This document shows positions 47,216 to 56,157 of a stretch of DNA of 64,000 nt, piece after piece. Under the pieces are notes generated by a model. That model was not told the DNA's origin. It worked only from the letters and a program-made list of their open reading frames with translations, and ran no database searches. The position numbers and the translations under genes are program-made. The stretch is from assembly GCA_018241325.1 (NCBI GenBank), contig JAFEEB010000038.1, forward strand, positions 15,859 to 79,858, read 5' to 3'. The stretch is from Pseudomonadota bacterium. GTDB lineage: Bacteria > Pseudomonadota > Gammaproteobacteria > Burkholderiales > Burkholderiaceae_C. Position 1 is the first letter of the stretch. Each line of letters starts with the position of its first letter.

Positions 47216-48100
47216 ATGAAAATCCTGCCCGCCCAATTCGATGGCCAGGCGATCCGCCGCCTGTACGACGAAGCCACGGACACCTGGTGGTTTTCTGTCG
47301 TCGATGTCGTACAGGTGTTGACCCAGCAGGCTGACTATCAGACAGCCCGCAAGTACTGGAACCAGCTCAAGGGACGCCTTGCCAAGGAGGGCAGTGAGTC
47401 GGTGACAGCTTGTCACCGACTGAAATTGCCCGCTGCTGACGGCAAGAACTACCTGACCGACTGCGCCACCGCCGAGAGCCTGCTGCGCCTGGTGCAATCC
47501 ATCCCCAGCCCCAAGGCCGAGCCCATCAAGCTGTGGTTGGCCAAGGTAGGTTACGAGCGCATGCAGGAGATCGCAGACCCGGCGCAGGCACTCGACCGCG
47601 CCCGCCAAACCTGGCAGCAGCTCGGGCGCAGCGACAAGTGGATCCAGCAGCGCATGACCGGGCAGGAGACGCGCAACAAACTCACCGACTATTGGGCCGA
47701 GCACGGCATCGCGCCGGGGCAGGAGTTTGCCCTGCTCACCAACCTTATCCACCAGGAATGGGCGGGCCTGTCGGTGGCGCAGCACAAGACCAAGAAGGGC
47801 CTGAAAAGCCAGAACCTGCGCGACCACATGAGCGAGGCTGAGCTCATCTTCACCGCCCTGGCCGAGTTGTCCACGCGCCAGATTGCCTCAGCGCAAGACG
47901 CCACCGGCCTGCAAGAAAACCAGGGCGCGGCGCACGCCGGTGGCCGCATTGCGCGCCAGGCACGCCAGCAGCTCGAAGCACAAACCGGCCAGTCGGTGGT
48001 GACGGGCGCCAACTATCTGCCGCCGCAGGCCCCCACTGCCGCGCCTGAACTGCCCGTCCCCAAGGCCAAACCGGTGCGCACGCCACGCAAAAAACCATAG
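47216..48100 (+). CDS. DinD/BRO-N-like protein embedded in the type I-C operon
   Basis: This 294-residue protein has an N-terminal BRO-N-like domain (WWFSVVDVVQVLTQQADYQT at about 24-43) followed by a DinD-like helical region (LAKVGYERMQEIADPAQALD and LTNLIHQEWAGLSVAQHKTK) and a basic Pro/Lys tail. E. coli DinD is a DNA-damage-induced protein that inhibits RecA activities in vitro. The gene lies 11 bases after cas7c and 11 bases before cas4, on the same strand, a position normally empty in type I-C. ATG at 47216 follows a GGGG-containing site; the upstream frame extension is unlikely. An accessory role is inference. Confidence 0.75.
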   Translation: MKILPAQFDGQAIRRLYDEATDTWWFSVVDVVQVLTQQADYQTARKYWNQLKGRLAKEGSESVTACHRLKLPAADGKNYLTDCATAESLLRLVQSIPSPKAEPIKLWLAKVGYERMQEIADPAQALDRARQTWQQLGRSDKWIQQRMTGQETRNKLTDYWAEHGIAPGQEFALLTNLIHQEWAGLSVAQHKTKKGLKSQNLRDHMSEAELIFTALAELSTRQIASAQDATGLQENQGAAHAGGRIARQARQQLEAQTGQSVVTGANYLPPQAPTAAPELPVPKAKPVRTPRKKP

Positions 48101-48111
48101 CTGCTCACGCA

Positions 48112-48765
48112 ATGTCTACGCCAGATACCGCCGATTTAGAGCCTATTACCCTCTCCGCCCTGCAGCACTGGGCCTATTGCCCGCGCCAATGCGGCCTGAT
48201 CCATCTGGAGCAGGCCTTCGACGACAACCTGCACACCCTGCGCGGGCAGGCCGTGCACGCCAGGGTCGATCAGCCCGGCGTGCAAAGCGCCAAGGGCGTG
48301 CGCGTGGAGCGGGCGTTGCCGCTGTGGCACGACGTGCTGGGCTTGATGGGCAAATCCGACGTGGTCGAGTTTTTGCCCGATGGCATACCCTACCCGGTCG
48401 AATACAAGCAAGGCAACCGCCACAAGGCGCCGGCCATCGCCGCATGCGACGATCTGCAACTGGCCGCGCAGGCTCTGTGTCTGGAGTTCATGACCGGCAA
48501 GGCCGTGGCCGAGGGCGCGCTGTACTACGCCAGTTCGCGCCGTCGCCGCGTCGTGCCCATCACCGCCGTTCTGCGCCAGGAAGTTGAAGACACCGCCCAG
48601 GCCGTGCGCCAGATGCTGGCCAGCGGGCAACTGCCGCCGCCGCTCGATGGAGAGCAGGCAGCGCAGCGCTGCAAAGGCTGCTCGCTGCAAGAGCGCTGCC
48701 AGCCGCAGGCCACGGCCGCTTTGTTGGCCGCCGCGCGGCGCAGCCTGTTCGACCCCGAGGCCTGA
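48112..48765 (+). CDS. cas4: Cas4 nuclease, spacer-acquisition protein
   Basis: This 217-residue protein has the Cas4 RecB-like nuclease pattern: YCPRQCGLIH near residues 22-31, GKSDVVEF and PVEYKQG (nuclease E-x-K), and a C-terminal Cys set (CKGCSLQERC). The four Cys would bind a [4Fe-4S] cluster. Cas4 trims and orients prespacers by PAM. It precedes cas1 by 15 bases, as usual for I-C. Confidence 0.92.
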   Translation: MSTPDTADLEPITLSALQHWAYCPRQCGLIHLEQAFDDNLHTLRGQAVHARVDQPGVQSAKGVRVERALPLWHDVLGLMGKSDVVEFLPDGIPYPVEYKQGNRHKAPAIAACDDLQLAAQALCLEFMTGKAVAEGALYYASSRRRRVVPITAVLRQEVEDTAQAVRQMLASGQLPPPLDGEQAAQRCKGCSLQERCQPQATAALLAAARRSLFDPEA

Positions 48766-48780
48766 CGCCCTTTGCCCGCC

Positions 48781-49809
48781 ATGCAACTGCTCAACACCCT
48801 CTACGTCACCCTGCCCGATGCCTGGCTGCGGCTGGACAACGACACCCTGCGTATCGAGGTCGAGCGCGAAACGCGCCTGCGCGTGCCGCTGCACCACCTC
48901 ACGGCCGTGGTCTGCTTTGGCCATGTCGGCCTGTCCGCGCCATTGATGCACCGCTTGGCCGACGAAGGTATTGCCCTGGTGCTGCTGGACGCCAATGGCC
49001 GCTTCAAGGCGCGGCTGGAAGGGGCTGTGAGCGGCAATGTGCTCTTGCGCCAGGCGCAGTTTGTGCGTGGTGCGGATGCGGCGTTCACCCTGGACATGGC
49101 GCGCAGCTTTGTTGCCGGCAAGATCAAAAACACCCGTCAAGTCTTGCAGCGCGGCGCCCGTGAAGCCAAGAACGAAGAAGAAGCGCGCATGCTGACCCGG
49201 CGCGCCGACGACTTGGCCGCCAGCCTGCGCGCCTTGCCCGACGCCGGCACACTGGACGCTGTGCGCGGCGTGGAAGGCGAGGCCGCGCGCCAGTATTTCA
49301 GCGGCCTGCCCCTGCTGGTGCGGGCTGACTTGCGCGAGCACTTCGCCATGGACGGCCGCACACGCCGCCCGCCGCGCGACCGTTTCAACGCCCTGCTGTC
49401 CTTCCTCTACGCCATGTGGATGAACGACTGCCGTAGCGCACTGGAAGCCGCCGGGCTCGACCCCCAAGTGGGATTTTTGCACGCCCTGCGCCCCGGGCGC
49501 GCCGCGTTAGCGCTGGATGTGATGGAAGAGTTTCGCCCTTGGGCCGATCGTCTGGCGCTCACCCTCATCAACCGCGGGCAGGTGCAGGCGGGTGACTTTG
49601 ACCTGCGCGAAGGCGGCGGCGTTGCCCTGCAGGGCAACGCGCGCAAGGCCGTGGTGGTGGCCTACCAAGAGCGCAAGAAAGACGAAATCACCCACCCGCT
49701 GCTGGCGCAAACCTTGCCTCTGGGTTTGGCGCCGCTGATGCAAGCGCGGCTGCTGGCACGCGCCCTGCGTGACGACGCTATGCCCTACCTGCCCTTCGTA
49801 CCCAAGTAA
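48781..49809 (+). CDS. cas1c: Cas1 integrase, type I-C
   Basis: This 342-residue protein is a typical type I-C Cas1. Catalytic residues are in [15 protein letters not shown] (Glu) and [20 protein letters not shown] (His and Asp). It integrates spacers at the leader end together with Cas2. The ATG at 48781 is used; an upstream in-frame TTG would add three residues. Confidence 0.94.
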   Translation: MQLLNTLYVTLPDAWLRLDNDTLRIEVERETRLRVPLHHLTAVVCFGHVGLSAPLMHRLADEGIALVLLDANGRFKARLEGAVSGNVLLRQAQFVRGADAAFTLDMARSFVAGKIKNTRQVLQRGAREAKNEEEARMLTRRADDLAASLRALPDAGTLDAVRGVEGEAARQYFSGLPLLVRADLREHFAMDGRTRRPPRDRFNALLSFLYAMWMNDCRSALEAAGLDPQVGFLHALRPGRAALALDVMEEFRPWADRLALTLINRGQVQAGDFDLREGGGVALQGNARKAVVVAYQERKKDEITHPLLAQTLPLGLAPLMQARLLARALRDDAMPYLPFVPK

Positions 49810-49820
49810 AAGGAGGTGCC

Positions 49821-50111
49821 ATGCTGGTGCTGGTCTGCTACGACGTGAACACCGAAACCAGCGCTGGCCGGCGTCGGCTGCGCCGCGTGGCCAAGGTGTG
49901 CGAGAGCACGGGACAGCGGGTGCAAAAGTCCGTCTTCGAGTGCCAAGTGGATCTGGCCCAGTTCGAGACCCTGGAGCGCCGACTGCTGGCGGAAATCAAC
50001 CCCGACCACGACTGTTTGCGTCTATACCGCATGCCCCAAACCCGAGGGTTCGAGGTGCTGGAACACGGCAGCTTCAAGGCCATCGACTTTGATGGGCCGC
50101 TGGTGCTGTAG
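49821..50111 (+). CDS. cas2: Cas2, type I-C
   Basis: This 96-residue protein has the Cas2 ferredoxin-like fold with LVCYDVNTE at the start and [20 protein letters not shown] in the middle. It forms the adaptor dimer of the Cas1-Cas2 integrase. A strong ribosome site (AAAGGAGG) precedes it, 11 bases after cas1. The leader and array follow. Confidence 0.94.
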   Translation: MLVLVCYDVNTETSAGRRRLRRVAKVCESTGQRVQKSVFECQVDLAQFETLERRLLAEINPDHDCLRLYRMPQTRGFEVLEHGSFKAIDFDGPLVL

Positions 50112-50314
50112 AGGTGCCAACTCCGTGCTATTGTGATCCCGCGAACTCGGAGTGATGCTATTTTTCCTGAAGGTTCGCGCGCTTTGCAAGGTGTTGCGAA
50201 TTCATGGTTTTTTCCTGTGATGCGGTGAATTCTGCGGGCTCGTCTGCTGGCCCTATCCACGTTCGCGCGTCACGAGCACAAAGCCATGGGTTTGCAATGC
50301 ATTGGCAATGAGGC
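50112..50314 (+). promoter_or_regulatory. CRISPR leader
   Basis: The 203 bp between cas2 and the first repeat contains AT-rich stretches (TGCTATTTTTCC, ATGGTTTTTTCC) and, just before repeat 1, the imperfect palindrome TTGCAATGCATTGGCAA. Repeat polarity (ATTGAAAC at the 3' end) and adjacency to cas2 place the leader here, with transcription running rightward. No exact promoter is called. Confidence 0.7.
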
Positions 50315-53300
50315 GCATCGCCCGCCAGCAATGGCGGGCGCGGATTGAAACACGCCCAGGTTCACGATGACCACATCGGGCGCAAGGCATCGCCCGCCAG
50401 CAATGGCGGGCGCGGATTGAAACGGCCTGACGCAATCGATGGTGCGCATCGGCCCGGCATCGCCCGCCAGCAATGGCGGGCGCGGATTGAAACCTGCGGG
50501 AGGACGCCGCCCGCGCAGCCAAGGAAGGCATCGCCCGCCAGCAATGGCGGGCGCGGATTGAAACGGCATCTGCTTGAAGCCGCGCTGGTACGAACGCAGC
50601 ATCGCCCGCCAGCAATGGCGGGCGCGGATTGAAACCGCTCGGTTGTCTGAATCGCGCCGTGCAGCTTCCGCATCGCCCGCCAGCAATGGCGGGCGCGGAT
50701 TGAAACAACCTGCTGCCCTGGTGGGCATTCGCCGCAGCCGGCATCGCCCGCCAGCAATGGCGGGCGCGGATTGAAACGGGCATGTACTACGAGCTGCAGC
50801 CCGGCAGCCCGGCATCGCCCGCCAGCAATGGCGGGCGCGGATTGAAACCCGAACGCCGACCGCGCACGCCCCTACGCCCGCAGCATCGCCCGCCAGCAAT
50901 GGCGGGCGCGGATTGAAACGACGCGCTGGGCGTGTCGGCCCCGACCACGCGGGCATCGCCCGCCAGCAATGGCGGGCGCGGATTGAAACGGCTGGCAGCA
51001 TGCTCGACTTGCAGCGCCTGCGCGCGCATCGCCCGCCAGCAATGGCGGGCGCGGATTGAAACGGTCCATTGCTGGGCGGTCATCGCGGCAACCTCCGCAT
51101 CGCCCGCCAGCAATGGCGGGCGCGGATTGAAACGCGCTTGAGCACGCCCGCGGCCACGGCCGGCCCCGCATCGCCCGCCAGCAATGGCGGGCGCGGATTG
51201 AAACAAAAACCGGAGCGCACACCATGCCCCCCGTCACGCATCGCCCGCCAGCAATGGCGGGCGCGGATTGAAACCGCGTGATTCGTGCCGAGCCCGATGG
51301 CACCGGCCGCATCGCCCGCCAGCAATGGCGGGCGCGGATTGAAACGATGACGGAGTGGGTCAAAAAACTCACCAAGAAGGCATCGCCCGCCAGCAATGGC
51401 GGGCGCGGATTGAAACGCTGAAAGCCACGGGCTGCCAGCCCAGCGGCATCGCATCGCCCGCCAGCAATGGCGGGCGCGGATTGAAACGTCGTCCTGGGCG
51501 AACGAAGTCATCGCAGCGGTGGCATCGCCCGCCAGCAATGGCGGGCGCGGATTGAAACCATGCGCAGCGTGGCGCTCACCAGGTCTTCCAGGGCATCGCC
51601 CGCCAGCAATGGCGGGCGCGGATTGAAACCGACTGCCGACCGGGCACGGCCCTACGGGCGCAAGCATCGCCCGCCAGCAATGGCGGGCGCGGATTGAAAC
51701 CCGGAGCGCGCGCCGTACAGCGTCGGAAGGATGGGCATCGCCCGCCAGCAATGGCGGGCGCGGATTGAAACTGGTGGCTTCGGCGGCGGAGCGCATTGGG
51801 CGCAGGCATCGCCCGCCAGCAATGGCGGGCGCGGATTGAAACAGCTACAGCCCCGAGAAAACCCTTGCCGACCCGCGCATCGCCCGCCAGCAATGGCGGG
51901 CGCGGATTGAAACCGCACCTTTGCAAGCAAAAAAATATACCCGACAAGCATCGCCCGCCAGCAATGGCGGGCGCGGATTGAAACGTCTTTCGCCAGACGA
52001 TCAGCGCCGACACCAACAAGCATCGCCCGCCAGCAATGGCGGGCGCGGATTGAAACTCTCTCCTGCCCCTGATTCCGCGAGGCGCCGGGTGCATCGCCCG
52101 CCAGCAATGGCGGGCGCGGATTGAAACTTCGCCGCACCTTGGCCGATGCCTTGGGGCCGTGGGCATCGCCCGCCAGCAATGGCGGGCGCGGATTGAAACC
52201 GTCCGTGGGCTGGGGCTATGGCGGCGCCGGCGGGGCATCGCCCGCCAGCAATGGCGGGCGCGGATTGAAACACGTATCGCACCTTCGAGCCAACCTCGTG
52301 GCCGGCATCGCCCGCCAGCAATGGCGGGCGCGGATTGAAACCATCAGTCCAAATCTGTTCAGCACCGCCCAGCGCGCATCGCCCGCCAGCAATGGCGGGC
52401 GCGGATTGAACCGCCGTCGTGGGCGCGTACCGCTCGGGCCGGCGGGGCATCGCCCGCCAGCAATGGCGGGCGCGGATTGAAACAGCCGCTCCGTCAGCAT
52501 CGTGGCGTGGGGCGTGGCATCGCCCGCCAGCAATGGCGGGCGCGGATTGAAACGCGCCAGCGCGCCAGGTGCTTGGGCGTCACTTGCGCATCGCCCGCCA
52601 GCAATGGCGGGCGCGGATTGAAACCACTCAGATCACGTCGGCATCGAACTACAGCGCAGCATCGCCCGCCAGCAATGGCGGGCGCGGATTGAAACTGGCA
52701 CGTTTCGCACCAGGCGCGAGGCGGACGCAGCATCGCCCGCCAGCAATGGCGGGCGCGGATTGAAACTTCAACACCACCGCCGCGCCCCTGCGCGCCGGCG
52801 GCATCGCCCGCCAGCAATGGCGGGCGCGGATTGAAACGAATCACTCCGCGCCCCTCTTGCGAAAGCTGAAGGCATCGCCCGCCAGCAATGGCGGGCGCGG
52901 ATTGAAACATCCCCAGCTCGGCCGGCAACGACGAGTGGGCGATGCATCGCCCGCCAGCAATGGCGGGCGCGGATTGAAACGACGTGGTGCACCAGGCGGT
53001 GCGCGAGCTGCGCGGGCATCGCCCGCCAGCAATGGCGGGCGCGGATTGAAACGTCGTCGAAGAGTACGGCGCCTGCGCGCTGGTGAGCATCGCCCGCCAG
53101 CAATGGCGGGCGCGGATTGAAACCAAGTGGGATGCGTCTCTATGGCATCGGTGGTCGCATCGCCCGCCAGCAATGGCGGGCGCGGATTGAAACTAATGAA
53201 AGCGCCCAACAAAAAAACCATGATCCTGCATCGCCCGCCAGCAATGGCGGGCGCGGATTGAAACGTCACGGCGCGCGGCTACCTCTGCACCTACCAGTGC

Positions 53301-53883
53301 ATCGCCCGCCAGCAATGGCGGGCGCGGATTGAAACTTCGATGGCTATGCCGGTGGCCTTGATGCTGTGGGCATCGCCCGCCAGCAATGGCGGGGCGCGGA
53401 TTGAAACCACATGGCCCACACCTTGCGCTCCATCGGCGTGGGCATCGCCCGCCAGCAATGGCGGGCGCGGATTGAAACCGAGCACTTTTTACGCCGTGAA
53501 CCACGGTTTGTCGCATCGCCCGCCAGCAATGGCGGGCGCGGATTGAAACACCGTCTCCGCCTTCGCCGGCATCATCAAAGGCGGGCGCGGATTGAAACGG
53601 CGCTGCCCAGCAGTTGACCGACACGCTCACTCGCATCGCCCGCCAGCAATGGCGGGCGCGGATTGAAACGATCTGGAGCAGGTCACGCGCACCACCAAAG
53701 CCAGCATCGCCCGCCAGCAATGGCGGGCGCGGATTGAAACTTGCGTCGGAGGACGGCGGCCACTTCGATATCCTTGCATCGCCCGCCAGCAATGGCGGGC
53801 GCGGATTGAAACTGGTATCGCCACTGCCATCGTGCTCCGGGTCGGGGCATCGCCCGCCAGCAATGGCGGGCGCGGATTGAAAC
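50315..53883 (+). CRISPR. Type I-C CRISPR array, 51 repeat units
   Basis: The 37-bp repeat starts GCATCGCCCGCCAGCAATGG and ends GCGGATTGAAAC. It contains a perfect 8-bp stem (CGCCCGCC/GGCGGGCG) with loop AGCAAT. By position I count 51 units: 50 near-identical and one half unit at 53581-53598. Spacers are mostly 33-35 nt. Variants are few: unit at 52376 lacks one A (GGATTGAACC) and unit at 53370 has one extra G. A 37-bp repeat is longer than the about 32 bp usual in I-C. Long ORFs here are produced by the repeats. Confidence 0.97.
53581..53598 (+). repeat. Half CRISPR repeat unit
   Basis: Only GCGGGCGCGGATTGAAAC remains; the 5' 19 nt of the repeat, and about 3 nt of the preceding spacer, are missing. 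Recombination or deletion inside the array is the likely cause. Confidence 0.8.
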
Positions 53884-53912
53884 TTCGCGTCCCCGCTCTT
53901 GATGGCGCTTTC

Positions 53913-53930
53913 AGGGGCGCAGGTTGAAAC
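53913..53930 (+). repeat. Decayed terminal repeat after the CRISPR array
   Basis: The segment ending GGCGCAGGTTGAAAC resembles the repeat 3' half (GCGCGGATTGAAAC) with changes. It follows a last spacer-sized stretch (53884-53912), as expected of the oldest, trailer-end repeat. Confidence 0.5.
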
Positions 53931-54011
53931 GTCGATGTTGCGGGTGAGCTCGACAACGCCGAATGCAACGTTGGCCAGCGATGACACCCAGAGGTCGAAA
54001 TCTCTACGACG

Positions 54012-54398
54012 TCACGCGCCGACGTGGGCACCGTGCAGCCACGCACCCAGGCGATCCGCGAAGGCGCGCAGCGCGCCGGCGCAGCGCCCCGTGGCGGGCT
54101 GCCAGCAAAAGACCGCTGGCGCCACCTGCCGCGCCGGCGCGCAGCCCAGGTGGATCGGCTCGATCACCACGGACTCGCCCGCGTGCAGGGCCAGCGGTTG
54201 GCCCGCGGCCACGTACACGTCATCGGGCGCCGGCTGGGCGCGCGCGCCGCGCCGCGTCACCCACAGCGCGCCGTGCGTCACGCGCAGCAGGCCGGCGGCC
54301 GGCACGCGCAGGGTGCGTGCCTGGCCCGGCTGCAGCGTCACGCCGACGCCCCGGGACAGGGACAGGCTGGGCGAAGAAGGCAGCTTGGCGGCAGACAT
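54012..54398 (-). CDS. DUF2917 domain protein
   Basis: This 128-residue protein matches the DUF2917 family: a core beta region with GVTLQPGQARTLRVPAAGLL and ALWVTRRGARAQPAPDDVYV. The function is unknown. An AGGAG ribosome site precedes the start. The gene is divergent from a LysR regulator, and a perfect inverted repeat lies between them, so the regulator may control it. Confidence 0.75.
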   Translation of the reverse strand: MSAAKLPSSPSLSLSRGVGVTLQPGQARTLRVPAAGLLRVTHGALWVTRRGARAQPAPDDVYVAAGQPLALHAGESVVIEPIHLGCAPARQVAPAVFCWQPATGRCAGALRAFADRLGAWLHGAHVGA

Positions 54399-54419
54399 GG
54401 TGGGCTCCTGAAAAATCGT

Positions 54420-54507
54420 GAATCGGGAATGAATCCGAAGCCTGCATGTTCCGCCGATCCCCATTGACAGTCCAATGAAATCCCGCCACGCTATTGATTC
54501 CCGATTC
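54420..54507. promoter_or_regulatory. Inverted repeats between DUF2917 and lysR genes
   Basis: An exact 11-bp inverted pair, GAATCGGGAAT (54420-54430) and ATTCCCGATTC (54497-54507), flanks 66 bp between divergent starts. LysR regulators bind separated dyads near their own promoters, so this is a candidate operator pair. Confidence 0.5.
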
Positions 54508-54521
54508 GCATCAATGACGCC

Positions 54522-55511
54522 GTGCTGCACTCCCAGACCCACCTGCGCTCGCGCCCCATCCAGGCCGGGCATCTGCGCGCCTTCGAAGCCGTGGCGCGGC
54601 ATCTCAACTTTCGCCTGGCGGCCGAGGAAATGGCGCTCACGCAGTCGGCCGTCAGCCGCCAGATCCAGGCGCTGGAAGACGACGTGGGCGTACCGCTTTT
54701 TTTGCGCCACACGCGCGCGGTGGAGCTGACCGAGGCCGGCATCCAGTTGATCAGCGCGGTGGGGCAGGCGCTGCCGCGCATCGACGCCGCGGTGCGCCAC
54801 ATCCGCCAGAGCGCGGGGCGCCGGCACGTGTCGGTCACCACCTTCGCCTCGTTCGCGTCGATGTGGCTGATCCCCAAGCTGGAGGCCTTCCAGCGCGAGC
54901 ACCCCGACATCGACATCCGCATCGAGGCCAGCGACAGCACCGTGGATCTGGAGGTCACCGACATCGACGTGGCCGTGCGCTACGCCCCCGCGGACCGCAT
55001 GCCGCCCACGGCCCGCCGCCTGTTCGGCGAATCCGTCACGCCCATGGCCAGCCCCTGGTTGCTCAAAAGCGGCCCGCGCCTGAAGACCCCCGCCGACCTG
55101 CTGGGTCACACCCTGATCGAAGCGGCCGACGCCTACACGCCGCACCTGGCCTGGCTCACGTGGCGCCGCTGGCTCGACGCCAACGGCCTGGCGCAGTCGC
55201 AGCCCAAGCGCTGGCTCAGCTTCAACTACGCGTATCAGATGGTGCAGGCGGCGATGTCGGGTCAAGGCGTGGTGCTGGCGCGCCCGCCGTTGGTGGCCGA
55301 GAGCCTGGCGCGCGGCGAGCTGGTGGAGGTTTTTGCGCCCGACGCCTACCCCGACGCGCGCCTGGTCTCGCCCATGGCGTACTGGGTGATGGTGTCGCCC
55401 CACAGCGCGCAGCGCGCCGAAGTCAACGCCTTCGCCGACTGGCTGGCTGCACAGGCCGTGGCCACGCGGGCGGTGACGGGGGAGGGGGCCGCGACGGACG
55501 TCCCCGCTTGA
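54522..55511 (+). CDS. LysR-family regulator (GcvA-like)
   Basis: This 329-residue protein has an N-terminal winged helix (FRLAAEEMALTQSAVSRQIQ near residues 31-50) and a GcvA-like effector domain (LIPKLEAFQREHPDIDIRIE, DIDVAVRYAP). The start is GTG at 54522; the nearby ATG at 54514 is in another frame. Effector and target genes are not known; the divergent DUF2917 gene is the obvious candidate target. Confidence 0.85.
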   Translation: MLHSQTHLRSRPIQAGHLRAFEAVARHLNFRLAAEEMALTQSAVSRQIQALEDDVGVPLFLRHTRAVELTEAGIQLISAVGQALPRIDAAVRHIRQSAGRRHVSVTTFASFASMWLIPKLEAFQREHPDIDIRIEASDSTVDLEVTDIDVAVRYAPADRMPPTARRLFGESVTPMASPWLLKSGPRLKTPADLLGHTLIEAADAYTPHLAWLTWRRWLDANGLAQSQPKRWLSFNYAYQMVQAAMSGQGVVLARPPLVAESLARGELVEVFAPDAYPDARLVSPMAYWVMVSPHSAQRAEVNAFADWLAAQAVATRAVTGEGAATDVPA

Positions 55512-55563
55512 CAAGGGCTGAAATGCCGGACGCTGTTTCTGCTGCGCCAACCGGCGCACGGCC

Positions 55564-56148
55564 TCACACCGGCCAGACCACCCCGTTGTCGTTCAGGATG
55601 GCGTCCAGCGGCACGTCGTGCGCCTCGGGCTCCAGGTCTTCGAGAAAGCCGTTGGTAAAGCCCAGGCCCACGGTGTGCGGGCGCGGCTGCAGGGCGGCCA
55701 GGGTGCGGTCGTAAAAGCCGCCGCCATAACCCAGGCGGTAGCCGCCGGGGCCGTAGCCCACGCAGGGCACGAACAGCAGGGTGGGCACCAGCAGCTCGGT
55801 GTCCTTGGGCTTGGGGATGCGGTAGGCGTCTTCTTCCATCGGGCAGCCGGGGTACCACGCATGAAACGTCAGCGTGCGGTGCGCCTTGTTGACCACCGGC
55901 AGGCCGATGCGCCGGCGCTGCGGCTCGTCCATCAGCTCGCCGTCTTCCTTCCAGCGGTGCAGGGCGGGCAAGGGGTCGAACTCGCCCTTGATCGGCCAAT
56001 ACGCGCCGATCACCGTGTCGGGCCGCCCAATCAGCCAGATGCGCAGGATGTCCTGCAAGGCGTCGGCGCGCGCCAGGCGGTCTTGCAGGTGCAGGCGCTC
56101 ATGCACCAGGCGGGCGCGCAGGGATTTTTTGTCGGGCGGCGTGGTCAT
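55564..56148 (-). CDS. 5-formyltetrahydrofolate cyclo-ligase
   Basis: This 194-residue protein has the MTHFS signature GYGPGGYRLGYGGGFYDR near the C-terminus and IGAYWPIKGEFDPLPAL in the middle. The enzyme converts 5-formyl-THF to 5,10-methenyl-THF with ATP. It is divergent from the slt gene with a 9-base gap. It adds to the folate-related genes elsewhere in this window. Confidence 0.92.
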   Translation of the reverse strand: MTTPPDKKSLRARLVHERLHLQDRLARADALQDILRIWLIGRPDTVIGAYWPIKGEFDPLPALHRWKEDGELMDEPQRRRIGLPVVNKAHRTLTFHAWYPGCPMEEDAYRIPKPKDTELLVPTLLFVPCVGYGPGGYRLGYGGGFYDRTLAALQPRPHTVGLGFTNGFLEDLEPEAHDVPLDAILNDNGVVWPV

Positions 56149-56157
56149 AATGGGTTC

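Noticed and set aside
47198..48100. Start of the DinD/BRO-like gene at the upstream TTG (47198)
   Set aside because: The ATG at 47216 follows a G-rich ribosome-site-like stretch and matches the expected N-terminus; the TTG overlaps the cas7 stop.
50315..53883. A self-targeting spacer against genes in this window
   Set aside because: By eye I found no spacer that clearly matches another part of the window. A BLAST of all spacers against the full genome is needed to settle it.
50253..53987. Long open reading frames on both strands across the CRISPR array
   Set aside because: Each repeat lacks stops in several frames, so the translations are repeated peptides of repeat plus spacer with no protein logic.
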